This document shows, in pieces, positions 18,160 to 26,850 of a stretch of DNA of 64,000 bases. Origin of the DNA: Chitinophaga sp. GbtcB8 (GTDB taxonomy: Bacteria; Bacteroidota; Bacteroidia; Chitinophagales; Chitinophagaceae); contig NZ_JAGXJN010000010.1 in the NCBI RefSeq assembly GCF_019091455.1, positions 1 through 64,000 on the forward strand, in the 5' to 3' direction. The translations under genes and the position numbers were made by a program. The number at the start of each line of letters is the position of its first letter. Position 1 is the stretch's first letter. Under the pieces are notes generated by a model. It was not told the origin of the DNA. It made no database searches and worked only from the letters and a program-made list of their open reading frames with translations.

Positions 18160-19211
18160 CCGAAGAGCTGCATAATGGCCCTGGCGCTGCCGTTCATCTC
18201 ATAAGGTAATACGGCCTGCCGTTGTGCCGGCGGCTGGCGCAGCAAGGTAAGCACCTGTTCCACCATCGCCCCTTTATCTTTTACAATGTACCAGTTGGGA
18301 ATAGCAGCCTGCATAGGTTGTACAAAGCTTACCACCTGTGCGCCTGCATACAATGCTTCCAGCATTACCATACCAAAACCTTCGTAAGCGGAGGGGTGCA
18401 GTAAAATGCGGCTGCGTTGCATAAGCCGTAATACTTCGCGGTGCAGCTGCTCACCGTATAGCTGTACATTCTCCTGTAAGCCCCATTTGGCAATCAGCGC
18501 CTGTAAGTGATGCACTTCTGTTCCCTTGCCACATATGCCGGTTTTAATGTTGGGGAAATGTTGTTTTACGGCATGAATAACTTCAATAAAGATCTCGTAT
18601 TGTTTTAAGGGTATCAGGTTGCCAACACCCAGTACATCAATATCTACCGGCGCAGTAGCAGGAGGGAAGTCGGCGGTATTCACACCAATAGGTATTACAT
18701 GCTGCGGCACAATGTGGTGATTGCGGTTGAACTCCTGTACTAAAAAATCGGATATAGCTATCAGCTCTTGCGGCGCCGGCCGTATATAACGTACCGTGTT
18801 ATTCGTTTTTTTTGCATCCTGCCCCAGTATCCAGGTATGATGTTTTATGTTATAGCGCTTCCCAAAATAATGGCCTACCAGCGCACAGGGGCCGCACCAG
18901 CAGCTGAAAAGGCCTGCCACATCATGCTGCTGCCGGAGCTTTTTTAGCTGCCGCCATATTTTCCACCAGGAGTGTAAGAGATGAACTTTGTTACGGTACT
19001 TGCCACCTATGCTGATGATGGTATTGCCATGCCACTGATAGGTATGTGTAAAGAAGGGATAATGAAATGCTACCACCACCACCTTTAGTTCAGGGAACTC
19101 CTTATTCAGGGACCTTACCAGTAGCTGCAGCGGTGGTAAGCAGGTAGTATCTGCTTCATTTTCCGGAAAGCCTGGTATAAGTATCACCAGTGTTTTACTG
19201 TTATTTGCCAT
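18135..19211 (-). CDS. Glycosyltransferase family 4 (GT-B fold)
   Basis: A 358-residue retaining GT-B enzyme. The N-terminal half begins TLVILIPGFPENEADT; the donor domain carries DVLGVGNLIPLKQYEIFIEV and the conserved HPSAYEGFGMVMLEALYAG block with both acidic residues. The start was taken at MANNSKTLVI (19211); six upstream codons are also open. It converges on, and overlaps by 25 bp, the other GT4 gene, so the two mRNAs are complementary at their 3' ends. Acceptor and pathway are unknown. Confidence 0.88.
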   Translation of the reverse strand: MANNSKTLVILIPGFPENEADTTCLPPLQLLVRSLNKEFPELKVVVVAFHYPFFTHTYQWHGNTIISIGGKYRNKVHLLHSWWKIWRQLKKLRQQHDVAGLFSCWCGPCALVGHYFGKRYNIKHHTWILGQDAKKTNNTVRYIRPAPQELIAISDFLVQEFNRNHHIVPQHVIPIGVNTADFPPATAPVDIDVLGVGNLIPLKQYEIFIEVIHAVKQHFPNIKTGICGKGTEVHHLQALIAKWGLQENVQLYGEQLHREVLRLMQRSRILLHPSAYEGFGMVMLEALYAGAQVVSFVQPMQAAIPNWYIVKDKGAMVEQVLTLLRQPPAQRQAVLPYEMNGSARAIMQLFGYNEVMTS

Positions 19212-19253
19212 GCAGGTTGTACTATTCAAACAGGCCGCAAAGTAATGAATTTA

Positions 19254-19616
19254 TCAGGCCAGTAATAATACGATCAATGCAATAACAGCCGGTAAACCCT
19301 GTTTTATGAAAATGGACCTGGAAGCGGTAAGCCCGCCATAAATACCGGCTACTATCACACAGCCCAGGAAAAAGCAGGCCACATTCCGGCTCCAGCTTAC
19401 ATCTGAAATAAACAAGGACCAGATCAGGCCGGCGGCCAGGAAGCCATTATACAGGCCCTGGTTGGCAGCCAGTGTTTTGGTTTCTTCAAACAGGTGAGCC
19501 GGTAAAGAGCGGAAGGTTTTTTTGCCCGCCGTGGTCCAGGCAAACATTTCCAGCCAAAGTATATACAGGTGTTCCAGGGCTACCAGGCCTATGAGGATCT
19601 TGGCAAAGAGTAACAT
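19254..19616 (-). CDS. DUF1304 family membrane protein
   Basis: A 120-residue protein with four hydrophobic helices. The opening ILIGLVALEHLYILWLEMF and the later NQGLYNGFLAAGLIWSL are characteristic of DUF1304 (YqjF-like). It has no established function. The ATG at 19616 gives the family length; a longer open frame upstream has no support. Confidence 0.85.
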   Translation of the reverse strand: MLLFAKILIGLVALEHLYILWLEMFAWTTAGKKTFRSLPAHLFEETKTLAANQGLYNGFLAAGLIWSLFISDVSWSRNVACFFLGCVIVAGIYGGLTASRSIFIKQGLPAVIALIVLLLA

Positions 19617-19743
19617 GCGCTTGAATTTTATAGGGGATATAGTGAAAATATTATAAATGTAAGTTATGCAAGCCGGTTTACCATCCATAAACAGGTAAAC
19701 TTTTTGATAGAGGCTTTATATACCAAAACAAAATCTTACCACC

Positions 19744-20529
19744 ATGAAAAGTACTGCGCATATTAAGGGGCATCCGCTTCATCCTATACTGGTTACTTTT
19801 CCCATTGCCTTTTTTATAGGCACGCTCTTATTTGATATAATGGCGTTAATGAACGACCGTTATGATTTTGCCTTTGTAGCATCGTGTATGCAAATAGCGG
19901 GCATTACCACGGCATTGCTGGCTGCGGTGCCGGGTATTATTGATTATGTATTTACAGTGCCCCCTAAAAGCTCCGGTAAAAAACGGGCTGCCCGGCATGG
20001 GGTGCTGAACGTACTGAACCTGGTGCTGTTCTTTGCAGCCTGGCTGCTGAAGCGTAACCCTTACATACCGGCCTTTGGTATCCTGCTGCTGGAAATGGCG
20101 GGGATCGTGCTCCTGGGCTTTGCCGGCTGGATGGGCGGTACGCTGGTGTACCGCAACCAGATAGGCGTTTTTACCCGTTATGCGGGCGGTGGCAAATGGA
20201 AAGAAGAACGTTTCTCCGGTGACCATCAACCCATACAGGTAGCTAACAGTGATGAGCTGAAGACCGACCAGATGAAGCTGGTGCATGTGCAGGGTAAACG
20301 TATTGTGATCGGCAAAACAGAAGCCGGTTATGTAGCTTTTGACGATGCCTGCACCCATAAAGGCGGCTCACTGGCAGGCGGCGCTATGATCTGTGGTACG
20401 GTACAATGTCCCTGGCACGGCTCCCAGTTTGATGTAAATACCGGCCAGCAAAAAGCCGGGCCTGCGAAACAGGGCATTGTGATATACCGGCTAACCGAAG
20501 ATAATGGTAAGGTGTACCTGCACTTGTAA
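19744..20529 (+). CDS. DUF2231 membrane domain fused to a Rieske [2Fe-2S] domain
   Basis: At 261 residues, residues 1-145 are the DUF2231 four-helix membrane domain (KGHPLHPILVTFPIAFFIG contains its conserved HPxHPxLVxFPI). The last about 100 residues are a Rieske ferredoxin with the two cluster motifs CTHKGG and CPWHGSQF (CxH...CxxH). It is likely a membrane-anchored electron carrier, with partner unknown. The truncated haemoglobin gene 70 bp downstream on the same strand suggests a shared redox, oxygen or NO role. Confidence 0.92.
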   Translation: MKSTAHIKGHPLHPILVTFPIAFFIGTLLFDIMALMNDRYDFAFVASCMQIAGITTALLAAVPGIIDYVFTVPPKSSGKKRAARHGVLNVLNLVLFFAAWLLKRNPYIPAFGILLLEMAGIVLLGFAGWMGGTLVYRNQIGVFTRYAGGGKWKEERFSGDHQPIQVANSDELKTDQMKLVHVQGKRIVIGKTEAGYVAFDDACTHKGGSLAGGAMICGTVQCPWHGSQFDVNTGQQKAGPAKQGIVIYRLTEDNGKVYLHL

Positions 20530-20599
20530 AGATTGAGTATACCAGGCTACATTGTGAAGAAAAGTCTCCATATATTCGCCCATAATCCATACCGGTATT

Positions 20600-21079
20600 A
20601 TGGCACAGGAAAAAATAATTCCTACTTTATATGAATGGGCCGGCGGACAGGCAGCGCTGGAAAAGCTAACGGAGGTATTCTATGATAAGGTGCTTAAAGA
20701 TCCCTTGTTGTACCCGGTGTTTAAAGATATGAGCGGCGACCACAGCAAACATGTTGCGCATTTTATTGCTGAAGTTTTTGGCGGTCCTAAATTATATTCA
20801 GAACAGGATAACGGCAGCCATGCATCTATGGTGGCCCATCATGTAGGCAGGATGCTGGATGATACCAAACGCAAAAGATGGATAGCCCTTTTGCTGGAAA
20901 CTGCGGATGAGATAGGCCTGGCCAGTGATCCGGAGTTCCGCGCTGCGCTGGTAGGTTACCTGGAATGGGGCAGCCGTATTGCCGTAATGAACTCCACTAC
21001 TACTGAAAATCCTGTTAAAGAAGGTGAGCCTATGCCTAAATGGGGATGGGGTGAACCTGGCGGACCGTACCAGCCCTGA
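20600..21079 (+). CDS. Group II truncated haemoglobin
   Basis: A 159-residue 2-on-2 globin. The N-terminal LYEWAGGQAALEKLTEVFYD and the proximal-His region HASMVAHHVGR fit the family. The C-terminal PMPKWGWGEPGGPY matches the PxWxWG tail of group II (trHbO-like) globins. These bind O2 or NO, and some detoxify NO or peroxide. It follows the DUF2231-Rieske gene, with which it may be cotranscribed. Its stop abuts the stop of the convergent lipoprotein gene with no spacer. Confidence 0.9.
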   Translation: MAQEKIIPTLYEWAGGQAALEKLTEVFYDKVLKDPLLYPVFKDMSGDHSKHVAHFIAEVFGGPKLYSEQDNGSHASMVAHHVGRMLDDTKRKRWIALLLETADEIGLASDPEFRAALVGYLEWGSRIAVMNSTTTENPVKEGEPMPKWGWGEPGGPYQP

Positions 21080-21535
21080 TCATTGTTCCCGCAGCAGCTC
21101 AGCTAACCCGTCTGACGCCGGGCTTTGATAGGTGATCCCTTTTATTGTATTTCCTTTAATGGTAATGATCATTGGATAAATGTCCTTTCCCTGCTCCGGG
21201 TAATGGATAACATTGTTGCTGTCTATTAATACCCGGCTGTTATTCATTACTTCATTACCCAGTTTTATCCGTAATAACTTAATGGATTGTACCCGTGTAA
21301 AAATGTACTTCGCCTGTGGGAACCGGCTATAATTCCTTTTTACAAAATCTTCTGCGGTGCTGATACAGCCTTCACAGCCCTGGTTGGGTATTACCACGTA
21401 ATGCCCGGCCGGCAGTGGTTTTGCATCCACTGCATGTAAGGCCTGCAGCAGCTGGTCAGGTGCTGCGGAGCAAGCTGTAAAGCCTAACAGTAATGTATAT
21501 AGGAAGATCTTATAGTTCCGGGTTGATGTGTACAT
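21080..21535 (-). CDS. Small lipoprotein with a CxxC motif
   Basis: A 151-residue predicted lipoprotein (signal ending GFTAC) of unknown family. The body starts LPAGHYVVIPNQGCEGCIST, whose CEGC could form a redox disulfide. The rest alternates strands and helices in a thioredoxin-like order, but the similarity is too weak to name. It is third in a reverse operon: the ATG chosen lies 26 bp inside the DUF4221 gene, suggesting translational coupling. An ATG seven codons upstream is also possible. Confidence 0.65.
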   Translation of the reverse strand: MYTSTRNYKIFLYTLLLGFTACSAAPDQLLQALHAVDAKPLPAGHYVVIPNQGCEGCISTAEDFVKRNYSRFPQAKYIFTRVQSIKLLRIKLGNEVMNNSRVLIDSNNVIHYPEQGKDIYPMIITIKGNTIKGITYQSPASDGLAELLREQ

Positions 21536-22703
21536 ATTGCCCAATGTTTTGGTCATGATTAGCTACATTCAGAAAATACAGGCCTTGTTCCGTTACAAAA
21601 AAATTATCCAGCGCAAGCCCTTTGGGTAAGGGGCCTTCGCCCAGGTAATGAAAGGTATTGTCAAAAGCGATCAGTGTGGCATGTTTTTCCCCCAGCTGCT
21701 GTGTATTTAGCTCAGCGGCGGCAGGCGGGGTTTGTAATACCCGGTAATAACGCTGGTTGTAAGCATCATAAATAATATCCCGGTAAGCAGCTGTGTTTGT
21801 AAAATAACGCAGGGCATTATCCGGGTCCTGCAGCTGCGGGCTGTTTTTGCGTATGGGCATGGAGCTTATGCAGAACTTTTGCCGGCTGCCTGCATATACG
21901 GTAGTTATGTTCCATGCGCTGTCAATCACCTGCAGGTTATGATCTGCCGGAAGGCTAAGCAATAATGTTCCCTGCTGTGGGTTATACGCCGCATACGTTG
22001 TGCGCATGTGGGAGCCGCCCCAGTTACCGGTTTTATAAATAGCGGAGTAAGGTATTTTGTGCTGCAGGCTGCCATCAGGTAAGTGAAGGATGGAGAAGAG
22101 CGTGCGCCCTGCCGCTACTTCGCTGTCATGCTCGCCCATTAAATAACCGGTACCAATAATGTTATTGCCCTTAAAAATAATAGGTGCAGCATTACTGGCA
22201 TTGGGGGGAGCCGGGTTAAAGGCAAAATTGGTTTTTACTTTTCTATCGTAAAAAGACAGTGTTTTATATACAGTGTCCGTATCCAGGTTATAATAAGACA
22301 GGCGGAACAGACCATAGGTGTATAACAGCAGGCTATCGCGGTTCAGGTAATGCATGTACATCACTTTGTCATTCAGGTGCAGCGCCTGCGCCCGGCTGGG
22401 TTTTGCTACGGTATCAGCAGCTGTTAGCGGGTATTGCAGCAGCCGTTTGCCATAGGTGTCCAGTATCAGCAGGGCATTTTCCTTTTCCAGGTATTGCACC
22501 GGTGTTTGTACGCCTATTACCAGCATACTGTCCAGGTACAGGTTTAATGGCTTTCCAATATTGATCTTCAGGGGAATAAGGCTGTCTGTAACAGTGGTGC
22601 AGGATTGAACAACCGGTGTTCCGGTTTCTTTACAGGCAGTGGTCATACAAAACAGCAGGGCTACCATTACGGTAGCCCACTGATAATTTCTCCTATTGTA
22701 CAT
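21510..22703 (-). CDS. DUF4221-like beta-propeller lipoprotein
   Basis: At 397 residues with a signal ending in a lipobox (MTTAC), the rest is beta-rich with repeated strand pairs such as ALLILDTYGKRLLQYPL and KVMYMHYLNRDSLLLYTYG, as in the DUF4221 / 6-bladed propeller lipoproteins of Bacteroidota. Function is unknown. It starts 11 bp inside the gene for a small cysteine-rich exported peptide, and its 3' end overlaps a CxxC lipoprotein. The three are almost certainly one transcript. Confidence 0.75.
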   Translation of the reverse strand: MYNRRNYQWATVMVALLFCMTTACKETGTPVVQSCTTVTDSLIPLKINIGKPLNLYLDSMLVIGVQTPVQYLEKENALLILDTYGKRLLQYPLTAADTVAKPSRAQALHLNDKVMYMHYLNRDSLLLYTYGLFRLSYYNLDTDTVYKTLSFYDRKVKTNFAFNPAPPNASNAAPIIFKGNNIIGTGYLMGEHDSEVAAGRTLFSILHLPDGSLQHKIPYSAIYKTGNWGGSHMRTTYAAYNPQQGTLLLSLPADHNLQVIDSAWNITTVYAGSRQKFCISSMPIRKNSPQLQDPDNALRYFTNTAAYRDIIYDAYNQRYYRVLQTPPAAAELNTQQLGEKHATLIAFDNTFHYLGEGPLPKGLALDNFFVTEQGLYFLNVANHDQNIGQYVHINPEL

Positions 22704-22893
22704 AAGCCGTACAATTGGGTTTTTCTGTTGCTATTGGAGAACCACAGTAATAATACGCGTGTCCTTCAATGTACTCGGCTTTACATTTCCCGTTCAAAAA
22801 AGTGGGACTTACCTCACAGGGGGTGGAGTTTCCAGGTACCCAGCTACATACGGCTACCAGGGCAAAGCCCAGGAAAATACAGGTTTTCTTCAT
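22693..22893 (-). CDS. Small exported cysteine-rich peptide
   Basis: A 66-residue product with a clear Sec signal (MKKTCIFLGFALVAVCS) and a mature part of about 43 residues. That part holds four cysteines at 26, 37, 50 and 61 (gaps of 10, 12 and 10 residues), probably two disulfides. I do not recognise the family. In Bacteroidota, propeller lipoproteins of this type often follow small exported NVEALA-type peptides; this one lacks the NVEALA motif but sits in the same place. The overlapping frames with the next gene support it being real and coexpressed. Confidence 0.7.
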   Translation of the reverse strand: MKKTCIFLGFALVAVCSWVPGNSTPCEVSPTFLNGKCKAEYIEGHAYYYCGSPIATEKPNCTAYVQ

Positions 22894-23061
22894 CTTTTAA
22901 TGGATTTGAGTGCAGAAATAGGATTTATCATAATCAATATACTAACTTTTTTAATTCGCATAAAGGGCAGGTTGTCTACTGCGGCAGGGCAGCAGTGTGC
23001 GGGTTGTCACCCTAAAATTGCAGGTGGTCAAAACAGAGGCCTGTACCGCTTTTACACTTGT

Positions 23062-23069
23062 TAGGTTTG
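23062..23069 (+). promoter_or_regulatory. -7 box for the acyltransferase / two-component operon
   Basis: TAGGTTTG fits TAnnTTTG exactly and lies 11 nt before the ATG at 23081. No clear -33 TTG is visible at the expected distance. Confidence 0.45.
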
Positions 23070-23080
23070 TAAAAAAAAAG

Positions 23081-24307
23081 ATGCAACCTACAAATAGACA
23101 AACTTACCTTGACTGGCTGCGCATTGCAGCGATCTTTGGCGTGCTGTTATTCCATTCCGCCCGCCCGTTTATGGTAGATGATCCCTGGCACGTGAACAAT
23201 GCCACCCAAAGCAATGTGCTGACGGAGTTTGCCTTTTGGCTTAGCCGTTTCCGTATGCACCTGCTGTTCTTTATTTCCGGAACGGTTTCCTGGTTTATGG
23301 TCAGCAAAAAAAGCGCCCGCGGTTTTATGTGGCTGCGTTTCCAGCGCCTGTTCATTCCCCTGCTGGTAGGTATGCTGCTGATTGTGCCGCCCCAGATCTA
23401 TATGGAGCGGTTAAACCAGGGTTTTAAAGGGAATTTCTGGCATTTTTACCCTTCCATTTTTGAGATGCGCCCTTACCCGCATGGTAATACCAGCTGGCAT
23501 CACCTGTGGTTTATTGCATACCTGCTGGTATTTGACCTGTTGCTGACGCCTTTTTTCGGATGGGCTGTTTCCCCTAAGGCCAAAGGTTTTGTTGAAAAAT
23601 TGAAATTTTTTGCCCGTGGCAAAAATGTATATCTGTTAATGCTTCCTTCCGCCATATGGTTTTCATTAACCGTGCTGAAATATCCCATGACCGGTGACCT
23701 GGTGCACGACTACTGCTTTTTTGTGTACTGGATGCTTTTCCTGGTAGCAGGTTTTATTTGCATGCTGCAACCTGCCCTGATGGACAGCCTGGAACGTAAC
23801 CGCCGCTTTTCGCTGGGCATGGCCCTGGTTATGCTGGGGTTCATTAATTACCTGCGCTGGAATAATGTAGGGCTGAGCACCTGGGTCCCGGACTGGGATC
23901 AGCATTGGTATCTGTATCCATACCTGGCAAGGCAGCCGCTGAACTCATGGTTCTGGGTATTTGCGCTGATAGGGTATGGTAAAAAATACCTGAACCGGAA
24001 AGTAAAGGTGATGGATTATATTAACCAGGCCATCTATCCCTTTTACGTCCTGCACCAGACAGTGATCGTGATCATTGCCTGGTACGTGGTAAAAACCAAT
24101 GATACCATTGGCATGAAGTACGGCTTTATTGTAATAACCGCTTTATGCATAAGCATGGGTATTTACCATGTATTTATAAAACCGTTTGCCCTTACCCGTT
24201 ACCTGTTCGGAATGAGGCCTCTTGAGAAAAAGGTACAGGCCCCGGTAAGTGAAAAGCCGGTACCGCAGCCGTCCTTACAGGTAGTACCGGAGCTGGTTGT
24301 ATCCTAA
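23081..24307 (+). CDS. Acyltransferase family 3 membrane protein
   Basis: At 408 residues with about ten hydrophobic segments, the family opening is TYLDWLRIAAIFGVLLFHSA, where the His is the presumed catalytic one. MHLLFFISGTVSWFM and RFQRLFIPLLVGM follow as in the glucan-modifying (MdoC/OpgC-like) branch. It transfers acyl groups to a periplasmic or surface glycan or lipid; the substrate is unknown. The start was chosen at MQPTNRQTYLDWLR because it leaves the normal N-terminus and follows a TAnnTTTG box. A LytS-type kinase gene starts 27 bp downstream. Confidence 0.88.
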   Translation: MQPTNRQTYLDWLRIAAIFGVLLFHSARPFMVDDPWHVNNATQSNVLTEFAFWLSRFRMHLLFFISGTVSWFMVSKKSARGFMWLRFQRLFIPLLVGMLLIVPPQIYMERLNQGFKGNFWHFYPSIFEMRPYPHGNTSWHHLWFIAYLLVFDLLLTPFFGWAVSPKAKGFVEKLKFFARGKNVYLLMLPSAIWFSLTVLKYPMTGDLVHDYCFFVYWMLFLVAGFICMLQPALMDSLERNRRFSLGMALVMLGFINYLRWNNVGLSTWVPDWDQHWYLYPYLARQPLNSWFWVFALIGYGKKYLNRKVKVMDYINQAIYPFYVLHQTVIVIIAWYVVKTNDTIGMKYGFIVITALCISMGIYHVFIKPFALTRYLFGMRPLEKKVQAPVSEKPVPQPSLQVVPELVVS

Positions 24308-24334
24308 AAAGTTTACTGATCTTTGCTTAACTTC

Positions 24335-25369
24335 ATGACTATGCAGTATAAATGGTGGCGTTTGATATTTCCGGTTTTTTACGGGTTGCTCATTTATATG
24401 ACCATCCGCCTGGTAAATGATGTGATCACCGGTACCCGTTTCTGGCTAAGGCCCTGGGCTGTTAATGCCATTGAATTAGCAGTGGTAACACTTATCAGCT
24501 ACATTAACATATGGGGTATTCATAAATTACTGGAAAGGAACCAGCGATATTTTAAGGCGCCGGTGCGTAACCGGGGGTTACTGAAGGAGTTTGCTGTGGT
24601 AGGTTTGTATGTGGAGCTGGTAAGCACTGTATTCATAATGCCCATGGCAGCCCTTACAGATGACGGGCTTACCTGGTACGATGCTGTGCTCATTTACCTG
24701 ATACCACTGCTGTACTTATTATTCTATTACGCTTTTATAAGAGGAAATGCTTCTATGAGAAAAAGTTATGAGCAGCAGCTGCAGATAGAAAAGATCAGTA
24801 ACGACCAGCTGCAAACAGAATTGCGTTTTCTGAAAGCGCAGTACCATCCGCACTTTTTGTTCAATGCATTGAATACGGTATATTTCCAGATGGATGAGGA
24901 TGTGAGCCGGGCCAAACAAACTATTGAAGAGCTGTCGGAGCTGCTGCGTTACCAGCTGTATGACCAGCATCAGCAGGTTTCCATCCGGCAGGAACTACAG
25001 TACCTGCAATCGTATATTCACCTGCAAAAAAGCCGGATGAATGACCATCTTAACCTGCAGGTGCAGTTTGATGAAGCGCTGGACGGGCAGCAGGTGTACC
25101 CCTTGTTATTGTTACCCCTGGTGGAAAATGCTTTTAAATACGCCGGCGGTGAATACTGGATCAATATTTCTGCCAGGTTAAATAACGGAGAGCTGCACTT
25201 TGAGGTAAGCAATGCAAAGCCGGAGATCATTCCGGAGAGAAAGGGCAGGAGTGGTATTGGGCTGGATAACCTGCAACGGCGCCTGGCCCTGCTATATCCC
25301 AACCGGTATACGCTGGCCATTAAGGATAACGGGCAAAGTTTTACGGCTAATTTAAATATAGGATTATGA
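24335..25369 (+). CDS. LytS/YpdA-type sensor histidine kinase
   Basis: A 344-residue membrane kinase with four hydrophobic segments in residues 1-145 and then a short coiled coil. The His_kinase domain (PF06580 style) has the phosphoacceptor His in LKAQYHPHFLFNALNTVYFQ. The N box is in LLLPLVENAFKYAGG and the G box in GRSGIGLDNLQRRL. The stop overlaps the next gene's ATG (ATGA), a LytTR response regulator that is its evident partner. Confidence 0.92.
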   Translation: MTMQYKWWRLIFPVFYGLLIYMTIRLVNDVITGTRFWLRPWAVNAIELAVVTLISYINIWGIHKLLERNQRYFKAPVRNRGLLKEFAVVGLYVELVSTVFIMPMAALTDDGLTWYDAVLIYLIPLLYLLFYYAFIRGNASMRKSYEQQLQIEKISNDQLQTELRFLKAQYHPHFLFNALNTVYFQMDEDVSRAKQTIEELSELLRYQLYDQHQQVSIRQELQYLQSYIHLQKSRMNDHLNLQVQFDEALDGQQVYPLLLLPLVENAFKYAGGEYWINISARLNNGELHFEVSNAKPEIIPERKGRSGIGLDNLQRRLALLYPNRYTLAIKDNGQSFTANLNIGL

Positions 25370-26073
25370 TCAGGATCAAATGTGTAATTACAGATGATGA
25401 GCCAATGGCCCGCAAAGGCATTAAAGGGTATGTGGAGAAAGTGGATTTCCTGGAGCTGGTAGGGGTTTGTGAAGATGCCGTATCATTAAACAGCCTGCTG
25501 CGTGAGCAGCCGGTGGACCTGCTGTTCCTGGATATAGAAATGCCTTACATCAATGGACTGGAGCTGCTGCAGAGTATTAATAACCCGCCTAAGGTGATCT
25601 TTACTACGGCCTATGAGCAGTATGCTATAAAAGGTTTTGAGCTGGAAGCAGTGGATTATTTACTGAAACCTATTTCCTTTGAACGCTTTCTGAAGTCGGT
25701 GAACCGTGTATACGATCTGTTCCGCCAAACCTCAGCGCCCGCAGCGTCCGACCATTTGTTTATTAAAACAGATGATAAGCTGGTGAAGATCTCCATTAAC
25801 GATATTGTGTATATAGAGGCAATGGAAAATTATATAAACATTTACACGGCGCAAACCCGCTATATTACGCATACCACGTTAAAGTCTGTGCTGGAATGTA
25901 TTACGGATCCCGGTTTTATTCAAACACATAAATCGTTTGTGATCAATGCCGCTAAAATTACCAGTATTGAAGGGAACCTGATTGAGCTGGGCAAACACCA
26001 GGTACCGGTATCCCGCAGTATGAAGGATGCGGTGCTGGAGAAAATACTGAAGAATAAGCTCCTTAAAAAGTAA
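25366..26073 (+). CDS. LytTR-family response regulator
   Basis: At 235 residues it has a receiver domain with acidic pocket TDDE and phosphoacceptor Asp56 (LLFLDIEMPYINGLEL), the switch Thr in IFTTAYEQYA and Lys in LLKPISFERF. A C-terminal LytTR DNA-binding domain (about 130-232) follows, with IVYIEAMENYINIYT. It is phosphorylated by the overlapping LytS-type kinase. The target may include the acyltransferase gene upstream in the same operon. Confidence 0.94.
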   Translation: MIRIKCVITDDEPMARKGIKGYVEKVDFLELVGVCEDAVSLNSLLREQPVDLLFLDIEMPYINGLELLQSINNPPKVIFTTAYEQYAIKGFELEAVDYLLKPISFERFLKSVNRVYDLFRQTSAPAASDHLFIKTDDKLVKISINDIVYIEAMENYINIYTAQTRYITHTTLKSVLECITDPGFIQTHKSFVINAAKITSIEGNLIELGKHQVPVSRSMKDAVLEKILKNKLLKK

Positions 26074-26077
26074 TTGT

Positions 26078-26731
26078 TTATTTGCTGGCCACAAGTATAA
26101 TCCTGTCCATTTGAAATTCTTTTTCCATGATCTTCACCACTTCTTCCTTTTCTTCCACTACCTGCTGAATAGTAAAACCGGCTTTTTGCAGCAGGGTGGT
26201 GGCTTTGGCGGTATCATACAATTCAAAGCCGTATTGTGTGAAGGGTAGTTTTTCCATAAGGCTTTTGCTGCGTATGCCAATGGCCAGCCGGCCGCCGGGT
26301 TTTAATACCCGTTTAATTGCAGCTAACATCAGCAGTGGATCTTCCCAGAAGTACAGGGTATTAACCGTGTATACTTTATCAAAGAGATCATCATCATAAG
26401 GCAGCTCCCGCCCATTTCCTAATGTAAATGAAGCCATGCCCTGGGTGATGAGCGCTGCGTGCTGCTGCCTGGCCTGCGCTAACATGGTCTCAGAAATATC
26501 AATGCCATAATACTTTAAATGTGGCGCGCGGGAAAGCAGGTAAGGCACATAACCACCATCTGCCGGGCCAATTTCCAGCACGGTATTATGGTCCTCACAG
26601 GCCAGCAGGTCAATGGTGCGCTGGATCATGCCTCCATTGCCAACTTTCATATTGGCGGCTATTTTAAGCCCATCTTCCCCTTGCGGGTGGCTCAATTGGC
26701 GGGCAATGCCCTGTAATGCTGCTTCGTCCAT
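26078..26731 (-). CDS. Class I SAM-dependent methyltransferase
   Basis: A 217-residue soluble methyltransferase with motif I NTVLEIGPADGGYVPYLLS (E-x-GPxxG), ribose-binding YYGIDISETMLAQ, and motif IV DKVYTVNTLYFWEDP. KRVLKPGGRLAIGI marks the UbiE/Methyltransf_11 type. The substrate is unknown. It is convergent with the LytTR gene, 5 bp between stops. Confidence 0.88.
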   Translation of the reverse strand: MDEAALQGIARQLSHPQGEDGLKIAANMKVGNGGMIQRTIDLLACEDHNTVLEIGPADGGYVPYLLSRAPHLKYYGIDISETMLAQARQQHAALITQGMASFTLGNGRELPYDDDLFDKVYTVNTLYFWEDPLLMLAAIKRVLKPGGRLAIGIRSKSLMEKLPFTQYGFELYDTAKATTLLQKAGFTIQQVVEEKEEVVKIMEKEFQMDRIILVASK

Positions 26732-26772
26732 TTTATGAAATTTCCGGAGGTTATGACCACCCCTTTAGGGGC

Positions 26773-26841
26773 GCCGTCCGGGTTGCAATAAAGATAATTA
26801 ATACAAACCGGACGGCGAAAACTGCCAGCTTCCGTTGGCAG
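26773..26841. terminator. Two hairpins downstream of the SusCD operon
   Basis: GCCGTCCGG (26773-26781) pairs perfectly with CCGGACGGC (26808-26816) across an AT-rich 26-nt loop. Next to it, CTGCCA (26822-26827) pairs with TGGCAG (26836-26841); on the reverse strand this is followed by TTTT, 10 bp past the DUF3823 stop. The second hairpin is a likely terminator for the reverse operon. The first may insulate the two convergent units. Confidence 0.55.
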
Positions 26842-26850
26842 GTGTTATTA

